The notes below the pieces were generated by a model. It was not told the origin of the DNA and did not search any database. It saw only the letters and a program-made list of their open reading frames with translations. This document shows, piece after piece, positions 33,834 through 43,592 of a stretch of 64,000 bases of DNA. Within the stretch, counting starts at the first letter, position 1. The number at the start of each line of letters is the position of its first letter. The position numbers and the translations under genes were made by a program. The DNA is from BJHQ01 sp964654285 (lineage in GTDB: Bacteria; Planctomycetota; UBA11346), in the NCBI GenBank assembly GCA_964654285.1, contig CAZZJC010000020.1, positions 19,380 through 83,379 on the forward strand. The letters are read 5' to 3'.

Positions 33834-35186
33834 CTAGTGCTCCGGATTGCGCAGCGCGTCGGCGTCCCCGTCCGCCGGGGCCAAGCGCAGGCCGAGCGTC
33901 TCGCGCACCAGGGGCAGGGCGGAGAGGAAACCGGCGGTCTCCATGTAGGCGAAGCCGCCCCCGGCCGCCCGCCGCATGTGGCCGAGCAGCCGCCCGAACC
34001 AGCGCTGCGGCCGGGGCGGCACGAGGCCGACCCGGTGCCCGGGCGTGAGCAGCACCGGGCATTGCGCCCGCCGCCCTTCGTCGTCAGCGACCTCGGCGGC
34101 GATCCCGAAGAATCCGGCGAATCCCGCCGTGACGATGCCGGGATCGGCATTTTCGAGCGCGCGGCGCATCGGCTCGGAACGGACATCGATGCAGAAGACC
34201 GCATGCGCCGCCGGCCGCCGCGGCGGTGGCGTCGGCGCGGCGTTCGCGGCCAGGGGCGCAAGCACGCGCCGCCGGAAACCGAGTTCCGCCGCCAGCAATG
34301 GCAGCAGATCCTCGGCCGGACTCGATCCGGATCCCGCCGGCACCACGGGATGCCGCAGGTGCTGCGGGGCGCGCGGATGCAGCCGGGCCAGGCCGGCCTC
34401 GCAGGCGAGCAGGATCGCGGCGAGGTCGGCGACCTGATCGAGATCGGACCCGGCCCAACCGGCGCGACGCAAGGCGCCGGCCCAGCCCTGCATCGAACCG
34501 AGCAGGTGCAGGACGTAGTCCTCGATCGATCCGGTCGGAACCGCCAGGTCCGCCAGCAGCCGCGCGCAGGCCTCCTCCCGCCGGGGCGGCAGGCTGGCGA
34601 CCCAGTGGTGGAAGCCGGCCAGGCCGTGCGCAGCGAGGGTGCGATCGAGCGCGGCATAGCGGAGCCAGTCATGCCAGACGTCGGATTCCGCCAGGGCGGG
34701 GAAGCGCGCGATGCCGCCCTCGCTGCGGCCGGCCAGGAAGGCCCCGAGCACCCCCGCGATGGTCGCCGGCCAGGGTTCGAGCCCATGAGCGGCGTAACGC
34801 CGGGCGACGCTCTGCACCTGGGGGCCACGGTGGCGCAGGTGGACGCCGGTGCCGGAAAGGTGGGCCAGCACCGGTTCGACGCGGTCAGGTTCCAACCCGA
34901 GCAGCAGCCGGGCCCGTTCGAGATCGTCGGCATCGAACCGTCCCGCCCGCCAGGCCGTCGCCAGGCTGGCCGGGGTCGGCAGCACGCCATCGCCCAGGCA
35001 GCGGCGCAGCCGCGCGTCCGCAGCCGGCACCGGCTCATCGGCGACGCCCAGGTAGGGATTGACCGCGACCAGCTCGTCGAGCCCCCACAGCGGCGCGATG
35101 CGCCGGCAGGCACGTTGGATGGCCTCCAGATGATCGGAGCGGATCGCCTCGGCTGGATCGGCCGGGATGTCGAGGACGGTGTTCAT
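33834..35186 (-). CDS. dabA: DabA, N-terminal part (inorganic carbon pump subunit), ends at amber codon
   Basis: 450 residues, about half of a normal DabA (750-850). DabA is the zinc-containing, beta-carbonic-anhydrase-like subunit that with DabB takes up CO2/bicarbonate energetically. The first zinc half-site is AVFCIDVRSEPMRRALE, with Cys332 and Asp334. The N-terminal LWGLDELVAVNPYLGVAD is also typical. It stops at TAG 33834-33836, after which the same frame continues with DabA sequence to 32826. It overlaps dabB by four bases. Other genes here (lspA, phoH) use TAG as a normal stop, so the code is standard. Confidence 0.82.
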   Translation of the reverse strand: MNTVLDIPADPAEAIRSDHLEAIQRACRRIAPLWGLDELVAVNPYLGVADEPVPAADARLRRCLGDGVLPTPASLATAWRAGRFDADDLERARLLLGLEPDRVEPVLAHLSGTGVHLRHRGPQVQSVARRYAAHGLEPWPATIAGVLGAFLAGRSEGGIARFPALAESDVWHDWLRYAALDRTLAAHGLAGFHHWVASLPPRREEACARLLADLAVPTGSIEDYVLHLLGSMQGWAGALRRAGWAGSDLDQVADLAAILLACEAGLARLHPRAPQHLRHPVVPAGSGSSPAEDLLPLLAAELGFRRRVLAPLAANAAPTPPPRRPAAHAVFCIDVRSEPMRRALENADPGIVTAGFAGFFGIAAEVADDEGRRAQCPVLLTPGHRVGLVPPRPQRWFGRLLGHMRRAAGGGFAYMETAGFLSALPLVRETLGLRLAPADGDADALRNPEH

Positions 35187-36739
35187 GGCAGGACTCCTTC
35201 AGCGCGGGGATGACGATGCGGCCACCACGCCGCGAGGGCGCGTTCGGCCGGAATGGAGAGGTAGAAGCCCCGGTTGGCATGGATGCGCAGGGCCTGGCCC
35301 CAGGCGGTTCGGCCCGCCCAGGGCAGCAGGACCCCCAGGGTGCCGAGGGCGATCAGGACGGCGCCGACCGCGAGCGCGAGCACGGCCTCGGCCGGACCCC
35401 GGGCGGCCAGATCCGGAACCTGGCCCAGGCTGGACCCGAGCCAGACGTGCAGGGCGTGCAGACCGGGAACGGCGACGAGGACCAGGCCGAAGGCGGCCAG
35501 TCCACCGCGCCAGGGCAGGCCCGGCAGCGCCGCGACCAGCAGTTGCGCCGCCGCCAGGCTGATCACCAGCAGCAGCAGCGCTCCGCCGGGAATCAGCGCC
35601 GGCGATCCGATCGTGATCCAGGCCACGCCCCAGGTCAGGGCCGCAGCCAGCAGCAGGGCCGCCAGCCAGCGGGCCAGGGCGCTGGTCCAGTCGCCGGTCG
35701 CCTGGGGCACCGGCATCCGGGCGACGGCGGGCGACCCCGAGCGCAGGAAGGCGTGCGACTTGTAGCAGCCGTGCCCGAGCAGGTGGATGAGCGCGGCGGC
35801 GAACGCGCCCAAGCCGCACTCCAGGATCATGAATCCCATCTGCGCCACCGTCGACCAGGCCAGGGCCTTCTTCACATCGGTCTGCGCCCACATCGCCAGC
35901 ATGCCGAGCACCGCGGTGGTGCAGCCGACGACCACCAGCAGCGTCAGGGCGGGAGCGGCCTCGGTCAGGAGCGGACTCAGGCGGATGAGCAGGAATCCGC
36001 CGGCATTGACGATCCCGGCGTGCATCAGGGCCGAGACCGCGGTCGGGGCCTCCAGGGTCTCGGGCAGCCAGCCATGCAGGGGCGCCTGGGCCGATTTCGC
36101 GATCGCCGCCAGGGCGAGGGCGAACCCGACCCAGACCAGGGCCTCGTGCTGGGCCGGCCCGGCCGCGGCGCTGAGCGCGCGCAGATCCAGGGTGCCGAAG
36201 GTCGCGAACAGGATCACCAGGGCGGTCGCCAGACCCAGGTCGCCGATCCGGCTGACCACGAACTTGTAGCGCGCGGCCAGCACCGCCGCCGGACGGTCCT
36301 GATGGTGCACCAGCAGCCGGTGCAGGCCGGCGCTCACCAGCAGCCAGCAGAGCGCCAACAGGAGGAGGTTGGCGCTGAGCACCAGCAGCGTCGCCGCCGC
36401 CAGGGTGAGGGCGAGGGTGCGCAGGAAGGCGCTACGCCGCGGATCCCCCAGGAGCTGCCGTCCGCTGTAGCCCGTCACCGCCGCAGCCACCAGCCCGATC
36501 AGCGCCGCCATCGCCAGGGAGACCCGATCGAGCAGGAATCCGAACCCGAGCCCCGGCGCGATCTCCACCAGCGGCAGGTGGATGCCCGTCGCCGGCACCA
36601 GCGCGCATCCGGCCAGGCCCGCGCCCCCCAGCGCCAGCCACCAGATCGTGGCCGGCCGGTCGGAGCGGGCAGGCCAGGCCCAGGCGCAGAGGAGCGGGAC
36701 CAGGACGACGCCGAGCAGGGAGAGGGCCGGGATCAGCAT
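35183..36739 (-). CDS. dabB: DabB, proton-conducting membrane subunit of the inorganic carbon pump
   Basis: 518 residues, about 13-14 membrane segments, related to the NuoL/MrpA antiporter subunits of complex I. Typical blocks are ARYKFVVSRIGDLGLA, AKSAQAPLHGWLPETLEAPT with the conserved Lys and the channel helix, SALMHAGIVNAGGFLL, and DVKKALAWSTVAQMGFM. In DAB systems it supplies the ion-coupled part while DabA binds CO2. It is the first gene of the operon, with a near-consensus promoter at 36765-36793, and overlaps dabA by four bases. The NuoL-only alternative is excluded by the adjacent dabA. Confidence 0.9.
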   Translation of the reverse strand: MLIPALSLLGVVLVPLLCAWAWPARSDRPATIWWLALGGAGLAGCALVPATGIHLPLVEIAPGLGFGFLLDRVSLAMAALIGLVAAAVTGYSGRQLLGDPRRSAFLRTLALTLAAATLLVLSANLLLLALCWLLVSAGLHRLLVHHQDRPAAVLAARYKFVVSRIGDLGLATALVILFATFGTLDLRALSAAAGPAQHEALVWVGFALALAAIAKSAQAPLHGWLPETLEAPTAVSALMHAGIVNAGGFLLIRLSPLLTEAAPALTLLVVVGCTTAVLGMLAMWAQTDVKKALAWSTVAQMGFMILECGLGAFAAALIHLLGHGCYKSHAFLRSGSPAVARMPVPQATGDWTSALARWLAALLLAAALTWGVAWITIGSPALIPGGALLLLVISLAAAQLLVAALPGLPWRGGLAAFGLVLVAVPGLHALHVWLGSSLGQVPDLAARGPAEAVLALAVGAVLIALGTLGVLLPWAGRTAWGQALRIHANRGFYLSIPAERALAAWWPHRHPRAEGVLP

Positions 36740-36764
36740 GGATAATGCGCCTTTGAATACGCGA

Positions 36765-36793
36765 TATATAACACACGAAATATAGTTCTGCAA
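36765..36793 (-). promoter_or_regulatory. Sigma-70-type promoter of dabBA
   Basis: On the minus strand TTGCAG (36793-36788) and TATATA (36770-36765) are separated by exactly 17 bases, in an AT-rich patch within GC-rich sequence. It would give a short leader before the ATG at 36739, with AAAGG upstream of the start. Confidence 0.6.
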
Positions 36794-36963
36794 TGATGCA
36801 GGTCGATACACCGGCCCGGGTGGACGCCGGATCACGAAAAATGCGGCGATCCAGCCTGTAGAACCCGGTGGTCGGGGCGGTTCCGCCCTTACCCCGGCGG
36901 GCCGGGACCGGTGCGGCGACGAAGGCTGGATTGCCGTCGCGCCGTCCCTGCTAGCCTGCGGCC

Positions 36964-37824
36964 ATGACCGCAGCCCCACTGCACTGCCAACTCGGCGCCA
37001 TCGCCAGCGCCGCCGCGCGCGCCGGCGGCGCCGCCGCGCTCGTCCACTTCCGCGATCCGCGCCTGGGCGTGGAATGGAAGCCCGACGCCTCGCCGGTGAC
37101 CCGTGCCGACCGCGAGGCCGAGGCCGCGATCCGCAGCGTGGTCGCCGCCGCCCTGCCGGGCGACTGCTGGCTCGGCGAGGAGACCGGCGAGGCGGTGCTG
37201 GGCGGCGGAGCGCCACCAGCGCCCGGCGCCGCCTATCGGCGCTGGATCGTCGATCCGGTCGATGGCACCCGCAACTTCGTACGCGGCGTTCCGCTCTGGG
37301 CGACCCTGGTCGCCTGCGAGGAGGTCTCGGCGAGCGGTTCGCAGGTGGTCGCCGCCGCGGTCGGCATCCCGGCCCTGGATGAATGGTATGACGCCGTGCT
37401 GGGCGGCGGCGCCCGCTGCAACGGCACGCCGATCCGGGTGTCCACCGTCGATCGTCTGGATCAGAGCCTGTGGTGCTTCGAAACCCCAGGAAAATGGTGG
37501 GATCGCGCCGGCATCGCGGGCGTGTTCAGCGACCTGGCCGGCACCGTCGCGCTCGCGCGCGGCCTGAGCGATGCCTACGGCCACATGCTGGTCGCGAGCG
37601 GTCGGGCCGAGCTGATGATCGAGCCGTCCCTGAGCATCTGGGATGTCGCCGCCACCAGCCTGGTCGTGACCGAGGCCGGTGGGCGATTCAGCGATCTCGC
37701 CGGTCGTCCGAGCATCACCAGCCAGAACGCCGTGGTTTCCAATGGCCGCGTGCATGAGGCGGCACTCGACCTGATCCGCCGCCACCGCAAGACCTCCGGG
37801 CCGACCGGATCAGCGCCGGCGTAA
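36964..37824 (+). CDS. Inositol monophosphatase family protein (possible histidinol phosphatase)
   Basis: 286 residues. The metal-binding motifs of the family are clear: WLGEETGE for the first Glu pair, IVDPVDGTRNFVRG for the double-Asp site, and SIWDVAATSLVVTEAGGRF for the C-terminal WD site. Length and GG/D spacing fit both inositol-phosphatases and the IMPase-type histidinol-phosphatase HisN. No his or inositol gene is adjacent, so the substrate is open. It is 91 bases upstream of the citrate synthase gene on the same strand. Confidence 0.87.
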   Translation: MTAAPLHCQLGAIASAAARAGGAAALVHFRDPRLGVEWKPDASPVTRADREAEAAIRSVVAAALPGDCWLGEETGEAVLGGGAPPAPGAAYRRWIVDPVDGTRNFVRGVPLWATLVACEEVSASGSQVVAAAVGIPALDEWYDAVLGGGARCNGTPIRVSTVDRLDQSLWCFETPGKWWDRAGIAGVFSDLAGTVALARGLSDAYGHMLVASGRAELMIEPSLSIWDVAATSLVVTEAGGRFSDLAGRPSITSQNAVVSNGRVHEAALDLIRRHRKTSGPTGSAPA

Positions 37825-37915
37825 CGTTTCCCTCGCATGGGGGTTTGACCTCCGTGGACAGCTCCCCACCCTCCCAGCAACCTCCTCAGACCCCAAACTC
37901 TCCCAAGGCCCGCCC

Positions 37916-39199
<1,284 letters not shown>

Positions 39200-39204
39200 T
39201 TCAC

Positions 39205-39245
39205 GGGGCGCTGCCCCGGCCCCCGCGAGGGGCCTTCGCCCCTCG
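39205..39245 (+). terminator. Hairpin pair after gltA
   Basis: GGGGC-gct-GCCCC (39205-39217) and CGAGGGGC/GCCCCTCG (39226-39245) are two short perfect stems starting six bases after the gltA stop. There is no T-run, so this could be a Rho-independent-like end of the hairpin-only type or a relic of the palindromic repeat family. Confidence 0.45.
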
Positions 39246-39258
39246 ACCCCACGGTCGC

Positions 39259-39696
39259 TGGAAAGTTGAAACCGTGGGGAGGGGAGGTTTTGATCGCGGG
39301 GCTATTTGCCCGGATGGCGCGCTGACGCGCGCGGAGTCAGACGGAGCATTTTCCTTCGTCTCGCGGGTCATCCGACCCACGAAATGACGGGTTATGCGGA
39401 TTTCCCCGGAGATTCTCAGCCTAGACTGATCGCGTCGCCTACTTCGCCCAGACGACGTGCGGGGCTTCGCTTCGGTCTCCACAGCGGTTGGAAAGTTGAA
39501 GCCTTGGGAGGGGAGGTTTTGATCGCGGGGCTATTTGCCCCGATGGCGCGCTGACGCGTGCGGAGTCAGACGGAGCATTTTCCTTCGTCTCGCGGGTCAT
39601 CCGACCCGCGAAATGAAGGGTTATTCGGATTTTCCTGGGAAAATTTCCGGCCAGGAATGATCACGTCGTCTACTTCTACTTCGCCCAGACGTCGAT
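39259..39696. repeat. Direct duplication of a ~200-bp segment, including the 3' end of the HTH-membrane gene
   Basis: Two copies, about 39259-39455 and 39489-39696, lie 230 bases apart. They are nearly identical over the first ~130 bases and diverge later. Each ends with the bases encoding the last few residues and stop of the minus-strand gene at 39676 (a TGGGCGAAGTAG end), so the near copy is the real gene end and the far copy is a duplicate. Both hold a hairpin, CGCGGGTC with GACCCGCG, perfect in the near copy and with one mismatch in the other. No additional gene is seen in 39246-39675. Confidence 0.8.
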
Positions 39697-40713
39697 CGTG
39701 ACGCGGTCCTCGCCCTGCTTGATCAGGGGGTAGGTCTTGCCGCTCTTGGAAGCGGCCTTGTCGCCTTCGACGCGGACGATGTCGAAATCGTTGATGCGCT
39801 TGGATTCAGGGCCGGTGCCGCTGCCCTTGCCGCGGTAGGCCTGGTAGCGCCAGGAGGCCTTCTCGTTGCCGGGGGTGCTGGCGATGTCGCGGTATTCGGC
39901 GCCAGGGTTCTCGGCGGCGAACTTGGCCTTGTCGGGTTCGACGGTGAAACCGGTGAAGGTGGTCGTCATCGGCACCCACAGGGTGTCGCTGGTGCCGCGC
40001 GCCTGGTTGCCGGCGGCGTCCTTCTCGTCGCGGGTGGCATTGGCGAGGAAGTAGTAGGGCGCGACCAGGAACAGGCCGAAGAGCAGGGTGAACAGCAGGA
40101 CCAGGAACCAGGCCCAGTGCACCGAGGCGACCTCGGCGCGGGCGCGGTTCGAGCGCACGCTGCGGCGGCTGTCGGCGGGTTCGCTCTGATTCGGGCTGTC
40201 CTGCTGCTGGCCTTCGATCTCGGTGGTGACGCCGATCGAGGAGGTGGTGCCGCCGACGTGGGTGTCCTCGACCGCGGTGACCACGGCGGTGTTGGAGTCG
40301 GTGAAGTTCAGCGCCGGCTTGGAGAGGGCGGCGGTGCCGGTCTTTTCCGGGGTGGCCTTCAGTTCGGTGGTCTTGCCGTCATCGAAGTTCACCACTTCCA
40401 GTTCATCACCGAAGGTGATCGAGTCCTCGCCGGACTTGCGTCCCGCCGCCTGGCCTGCGGCCGGCTGCGAGATGGTTTCCGAGGTGTCGTCGACGACCTT
40501 GCCGAGATCGATCTGGAGGTTGTCCGAGTCGCCGGTGAGGACGATGGTGCCGTCGTCTTCCTTCTTGAGCTTCTCGACATCGTCCTTGTTGAGCAGCAGT
40601 TTGCCGCCGACGCGCTGGGCGCGGATCGCGCCCTTGTTGATGTGCGCGATCAGGGTCGCTTCATCGCATTCCAGGATCTGCTTGGCTTCCTTGGATTCGA
40701 TCATGTCGGCCAT
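39676..40713 (-). CDS. Membrane-anchored protein with an excisionase-like HTH domain
   Basis: 345 residues. The first ~50 look like an excisionase/MerR-type winged helix (ESKEAKQILECDEATLIAHI, then IRAQRVGGKLLLNKDDVEKL). A long acidic, low-complexity region follows to about 195, then one membrane helix (about 199-222, WAWFLVLLFTLLFGLFLVAP) and an outer domain of about 120 residues ending DRVTIDVWAK. A GGAG site supports ATG 40713. I know of similar HTH-plus-membrane layouts in planctomycetes without an assigned role. It could be a membrane-bound regulator or use the helix-turn-helix fold for protein binding. Confidence 0.7.
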   Translation of the reverse strand: MADMIESKEAKQILECDEATLIAHINKGAIRAQRVGGKLLLNKDDVEKLKKEDDGTIVLTGDSDNLQIDLGKVVDDTSETISQPAAGQAAGRKSGEDSITFGDELEVVNFDDGKTTELKATPEKTGTAALSKPALNFTDSNTAVVTAVEDTHVGGTTSSIGVTTEIEGQQQDSPNQSEPADSRRSVRSNRARAEVASVHWAWFLVLLFTLLFGLFLVAPYYFLANATRDEKDAAGNQARGTSDTLWVPMTTTFTGFTVEPDKAKFAAENPGAEYRDIASTPGNEKASWRYQAYRGKGSGTGPESKRINDFDIVRVEGDKAASKSGKTYPLIKQGEDRVTIDVWAK

Positions 40714-40935
40714 GGCTGGGGCTCCGGGGCCGGTGTGACGGGCGGATTGGCCCACCGGCGGGGGGCAACCCTAGGAAGCCCCCGATCGCCAGCATCCAGA
40801 CCGGGCCGGGCCCATCGCCGTCCGGCTCATACACCGTCCGGGTGGGAAGCGGTCCGGGTGATGGTGCAGATCGCGCGCGATGTTGCAGGGCGGATGGACG
40901 ATTGCGGCGTGGATCCGCGCTTGAATCCTGCCGGC

Positions 40936-41973
40936 ATGAGCCAGCTCAGCGCGTCCGAGGCCCTCGATCTCGTCCGCCGGCCCGGGGGCATGGATGCCGG
41001 CGAATCGACGCTCCTGCTCGATCTGCTGGTCGGCGGCGGATTGGCGCCGGAACGCTCGGCCGCGATCCTGGTGGCATTGGCGCGGCGCGGTGAAACCGCC
41101 GTCGAACTCGCGGCCTTCGTCACCGGCCTGCTGGCGCGGGCGATCCCGGTATCGCTTGCGGGCGGCAGTCTCGATCCGGTCGGCACCGGCGGATCCGGCC
41201 TGACCCGCTACAACGTCTCGACGACCGCCGCCTTCATCGCCGCCGCCGCCGGGGTGCCCATCGCCAAGCACGGCAACCGGGGATCGGCGCGCAGCAATGG
41301 GAGTTTCGACTTCCTGGAGGCGCTCGGCGTCCCGTTCCAGCTGCCGCCCGACAAAATCGCCCGGCTGCACGCCGAGACCGGGGTCTGCTTCCTCTTCGCG
41401 CGCGCCTTCCATCCCGCCATCGCCGCCGCCGCCCCGGCGCGCAAGCTCGCCGCCGCCGAGGTGAAGCGCACGATCTTCAACCTCGCCGGTCCGCTCGCGA
41501 ATCCCGCCCGGCCGACGCGGCGGCTGATCGGCGCCTGCGACGAGCGCATCGCGCGCCTGCTTGCCGATACCATGGCCATCCTGCGCGTCGACGGTGCGGT
41601 GGTGGTGAGCGGCCATCCCGGCATCGACGAGGTCTCGGTCACCGGCGCGACCTTGGTTTGGGAGATCACCGCGAGCGGTCAGCACCACCGCGTCATCGCC
41701 CCCGCCGTGCACCACGGCATCCAGCATCAGGATCTGCCCGGCGGCGACGCGGCGGCCAACGCGGCGCTCTTCCACGATCTCATCAATGGCCGCCTGGGCG
41801 GGCCGCTGCTCGACATGGTCCTGGTCAACGCCGGGGTGGCGATCGACGCCTGGCACGGGCGGGCCATCTCGACCGCGGGCGAAGGTCTGCGCCAGGCGCG
41901 CGAGCTGGTCGCCAGCGGCGCGGTCGCCCGCACCTTCGCCCGGCATCGCGACCTGGCCTCAAGGCTGGCGTGA
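40936..41973 (+). CDS. trpD: Anthranilate phosphoribosyltransferase
   Basis: 345 residues, the standard length. TrpD joins anthranilate to PRPP in tryptophan synthesis. Blocks visible: YNVSTTAAFIAAAAGVPIAKH, HGNRGSARSNGSFDFLEALG, and RTIFNLAGPLANPARPTRRL. The diphosphate loop reads GTGGSG instead of the usual GTGGDG, a change at a conserved position. The start at 40936 is uncertain; a GTG/ATG around 40858-40861 would add 25 residues. It stands alone, not in a trp operon. Its TGA abuts the second palindromic array. Confidence 0.87.
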   Translation: MSQLSASEALDLVRRPGGMDAGESTLLLDLLVGGGLAPERSAAILVALARRGETAVELAAFVTGLLARAIPVSLAGGSLDPVGTGGSGLTRYNVSTTAAFIAAAAGVPIAKHGNRGSARSNGSFDFLEALGVPFQLPPDKIARLHAETGVCFLFARAFHPAIAAAAPARKLAAAEVKRTIFNLAGPLANPARPTRRLIGACDERIARLLADTMAILRVDGAVVVSGHPGIDEVSVTGATLVWEITASGQHHRVIAPAVHHGIQHQDLPGGDAAANAALFHDLINGRLGGPLLDMVLVNAGVAIDAWHGRAISTAGEGLRQARELVASGAVARTFARHRDLASRLA

Positions 41974-42352
41974 GCAGCCGTCAGGCTGCTCACGGGGGAG
42001 CAGCCGGAGGCGCGTTACGGGGGCGGANNNNNNNNNNNNNNNNNNNNNNNNNNNNNNNNNNNNNNNNNNNNNNNNNNNNNNNNNNNNNNNNNNNNNNNNN
42101 NNNNNNNNNNNNNNNNNNNNNNNNNNNCCCGGACAAACAAGAATCCGGGACGGCGAAGCCGACCCTTCCGGCGCAGCCGGAACCCCGCGTAGCGGGGAAA
42201 TTCTGTGGCAGCAGCCGTCAGGCTGCTCACGGGGGAGCAGCCGGAGGCGCGTTACGGGGGCGGACAGCCCCCGGACAAACAAGAATCCGGGACGGCGAAG
42301 CCGACCCTTCCGGCGCAGCCGGAAGCACGCGTAGCGGGGAAATTCCTTGGAA
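41974..42352. repeat. Second palindromic repeat array, interrupted by an assembly gap
   Basis: At least two copies (41974-42210, containing 100 N, and 42211-42352) of a variant of the repeat at 19446-19727, about 142 bp per unit. The same hairpins appear with base changes (GCAGCCGTCAGGCTGC, TTCCGGCGCAGCCGGAA). It starts at the base after the trpD stop and ends four bases before the stop of the convergent HAD gene, so it fills that gap exactly as the first array does. Real copy number is unknown because the assembly broke here. Confidence 0.88.
42028..42127. other. Scaffold gap of 100 N
   Basis: Exactly 100 N, a placeholder of arbitrary length. Comparing the flanks with the intact copy at 42211, only about five bases would be missing if the array had one copy here, or multiples of a ~142-bp unit more. 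Confidence 0.98.
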
Positions 42353-42356
42353 GCCG

Positions 42357-43172
42357 TCAGCTCCGCCGGAGCAGATCGCCCACCGCCTGCAATAAGCCTC
42401 CTTCTTCCGCCGGTGCCGCGCGATGCGGCGTCGCAGCCAGGAGTTCCGGGTGGCCATCGGCCATGGCGATGCCGTGGCCGACCGCGCGGATGAGCGGCAC
42501 GTCGGTGAGGTCGTCGCCGCAGGCGATGGCCTCGGCGGGATCGATGCCGAGATGGGCGAGCAGGGCGAGCGCACCGGTGCCCTTGTCGGCCTCGGCGGCG
42601 GTGATGTAGATCGCCTGGCCGCGATCCGCGGGGATCACCCGGCAGACGCTGCCGGCCAGCCGTGCGAGTTCGCGGGCAACCTCCGCCAGGCGCGGGTCCG
42701 GCGTGTCGCTCCAGACGGTCAGGCGCAAGGCGTCTTGGCGTCGGGCCGCAGCCAAGGTCGAGATTGGCATCGAGGTGACGCCCCACTGCGCCCGCACCTC
42801 GGGGCCGACTTCGGGATCGTAGGCCAACGCGCCCGCAGCCGAGGCGAGACCGATGCGGCAGTGCGGCAGGTGGAGGCGGATGGCGCTGCACAGCACATCG
42901 ATCGTGGCTGCGGGAATGGAACGGCGCCACGTCCAGCCGCTCGGGCCATGCCGCACGTCCGGGCCGCCGGCGAAGACGCCCTGGTCCGCCAGGCGGGCGA
43001 GGTCGCCCAGCACCATAGCGGCGGAACCGTGGTAGCGCGCGGTGGCGACCAGTACGATGATGCCGGATCGCTCGGCCAGCGCGATCAATTCGCGATGCGC
43101 GGTATGCAGGCGCTGCTGCCGGTCGAGCAGGGTGCCGTCGAGATCGAACACCAGCGCACGGATTCTCGACAT
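42357..43172 (-). CDS. HAD family phosphatase (Cof type)
   Basis: 271 residues. The HAD motifs are ordered as in Cof-type phosphatases: LVFDLDGTLLD near the start with the nucleophile and acid Asp, VATARYHGSA for motif II, the Lys in EADKGTGALALLAHLGI, and ACGDDLTDVPLIRAVG for the metal-binding Asp pair. A large cap lies between. These enzymes often hydrolyse sugar phosphates or cofactor phosphates; the substrate is not predictable. ATG 43172 begins the domain. Its stop is four bases from the palindromic array. Confidence 0.87.
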   Translation of the reverse strand: MSRIRALVFDLDGTLLDRQQRLHTAHRELIALAERSGIIVLVATARYHGSAAMVLGDLARLADQGVFAGGPDVRHGPSGWTWRRSIPAATIDVLCSAIRLHLPHCRIGLASAAGALAYDPEVGPEVRAQWGVTSMPISTLAAARRQDALRLTVWSDTPDPRLAEVARELARLAGSVCRVIPADRGQAIYITAAEADKGTGALALLAHLGIDPAEAIACGDDLTDVPLIRAVGHGIAMADGHPELLAATPHRAAPAEEGGLLQAVGDLLRRS

Positions 43173-43403
43173 GCCGGAATCCTGGGCGCCCAGATATGTG
43201 GGCAAGTCTGCGGGCGGGTCTCGTTTCCGGAACCCAGTGAAATCACTGGTTTTCACCTTGTGTTTTCCACCGTGAGCAAATTCCCCCTTGCCTATGGGAA
43301 ACGGCTTGGCTACAAGCCGCGACGCTTTCGCCCTTCGTACCGGTCGTCAGGGCCATCCGAAGTGTTCCGAAACAGCCCCCAGAACCACCGAAAGGAACCA
43401 GCC
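43173..43403. other. Intergenic stretch upstream of the HAD gene
   Basis: About 230 bases with no gene seen. A 6-bp stem CCAGTG/CACTGG (43234-43249) followed by TTTT may be a weak terminator or chance. The rest of the 800-base gap up to 43972 holds only the doubtful short ORF at 43404 and sequence I cannot interpret. Confidence 0.35.
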
Positions 43404-43592
43404 ATGTCCAACTCCGCCCGCATCGATTCAGCGCGCCTTGTTCGGATTTCCGCTCGGTTCCTCGGCCGGTCCTATGGTCCAGGGGCAGGGCGGAAGACCG
43501 CCAAGGCCGCGCCGGGGATGCGACCAGCATTCCTGGCCGCCGGCCTATCCAACTGGCCGCTCTCGGCCGACGGCTGGCTCCAAGCCGGCTGA
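43404..43592 (+). CDS. Possible short protein
   Basis: 62 codons starting with MSNSARIDSARLV. The main support is a well-placed AAGGA site (43392-43396) seven bases upstream of ATG 43404. The product is basic, without recognisable fold, signal or membrane segment. It may be a small unknown protein, a leader peptide, or noise. The 370 bases after it (to 43972) show no gene. Confidence 0.3.
   Translation: MSNSARIDSARLVRISARFLGRSYGPGAGRKTAKAAPGMRPAFLAAGLSNWPLSADGWLQAG

Noticed and set aside
31473..35213. A 1246-codon open frame on the plus strand
   Set aside because: It lies antisense to purK, purE and dabA, whose products are recognisable. The frame has no domain or start signal.
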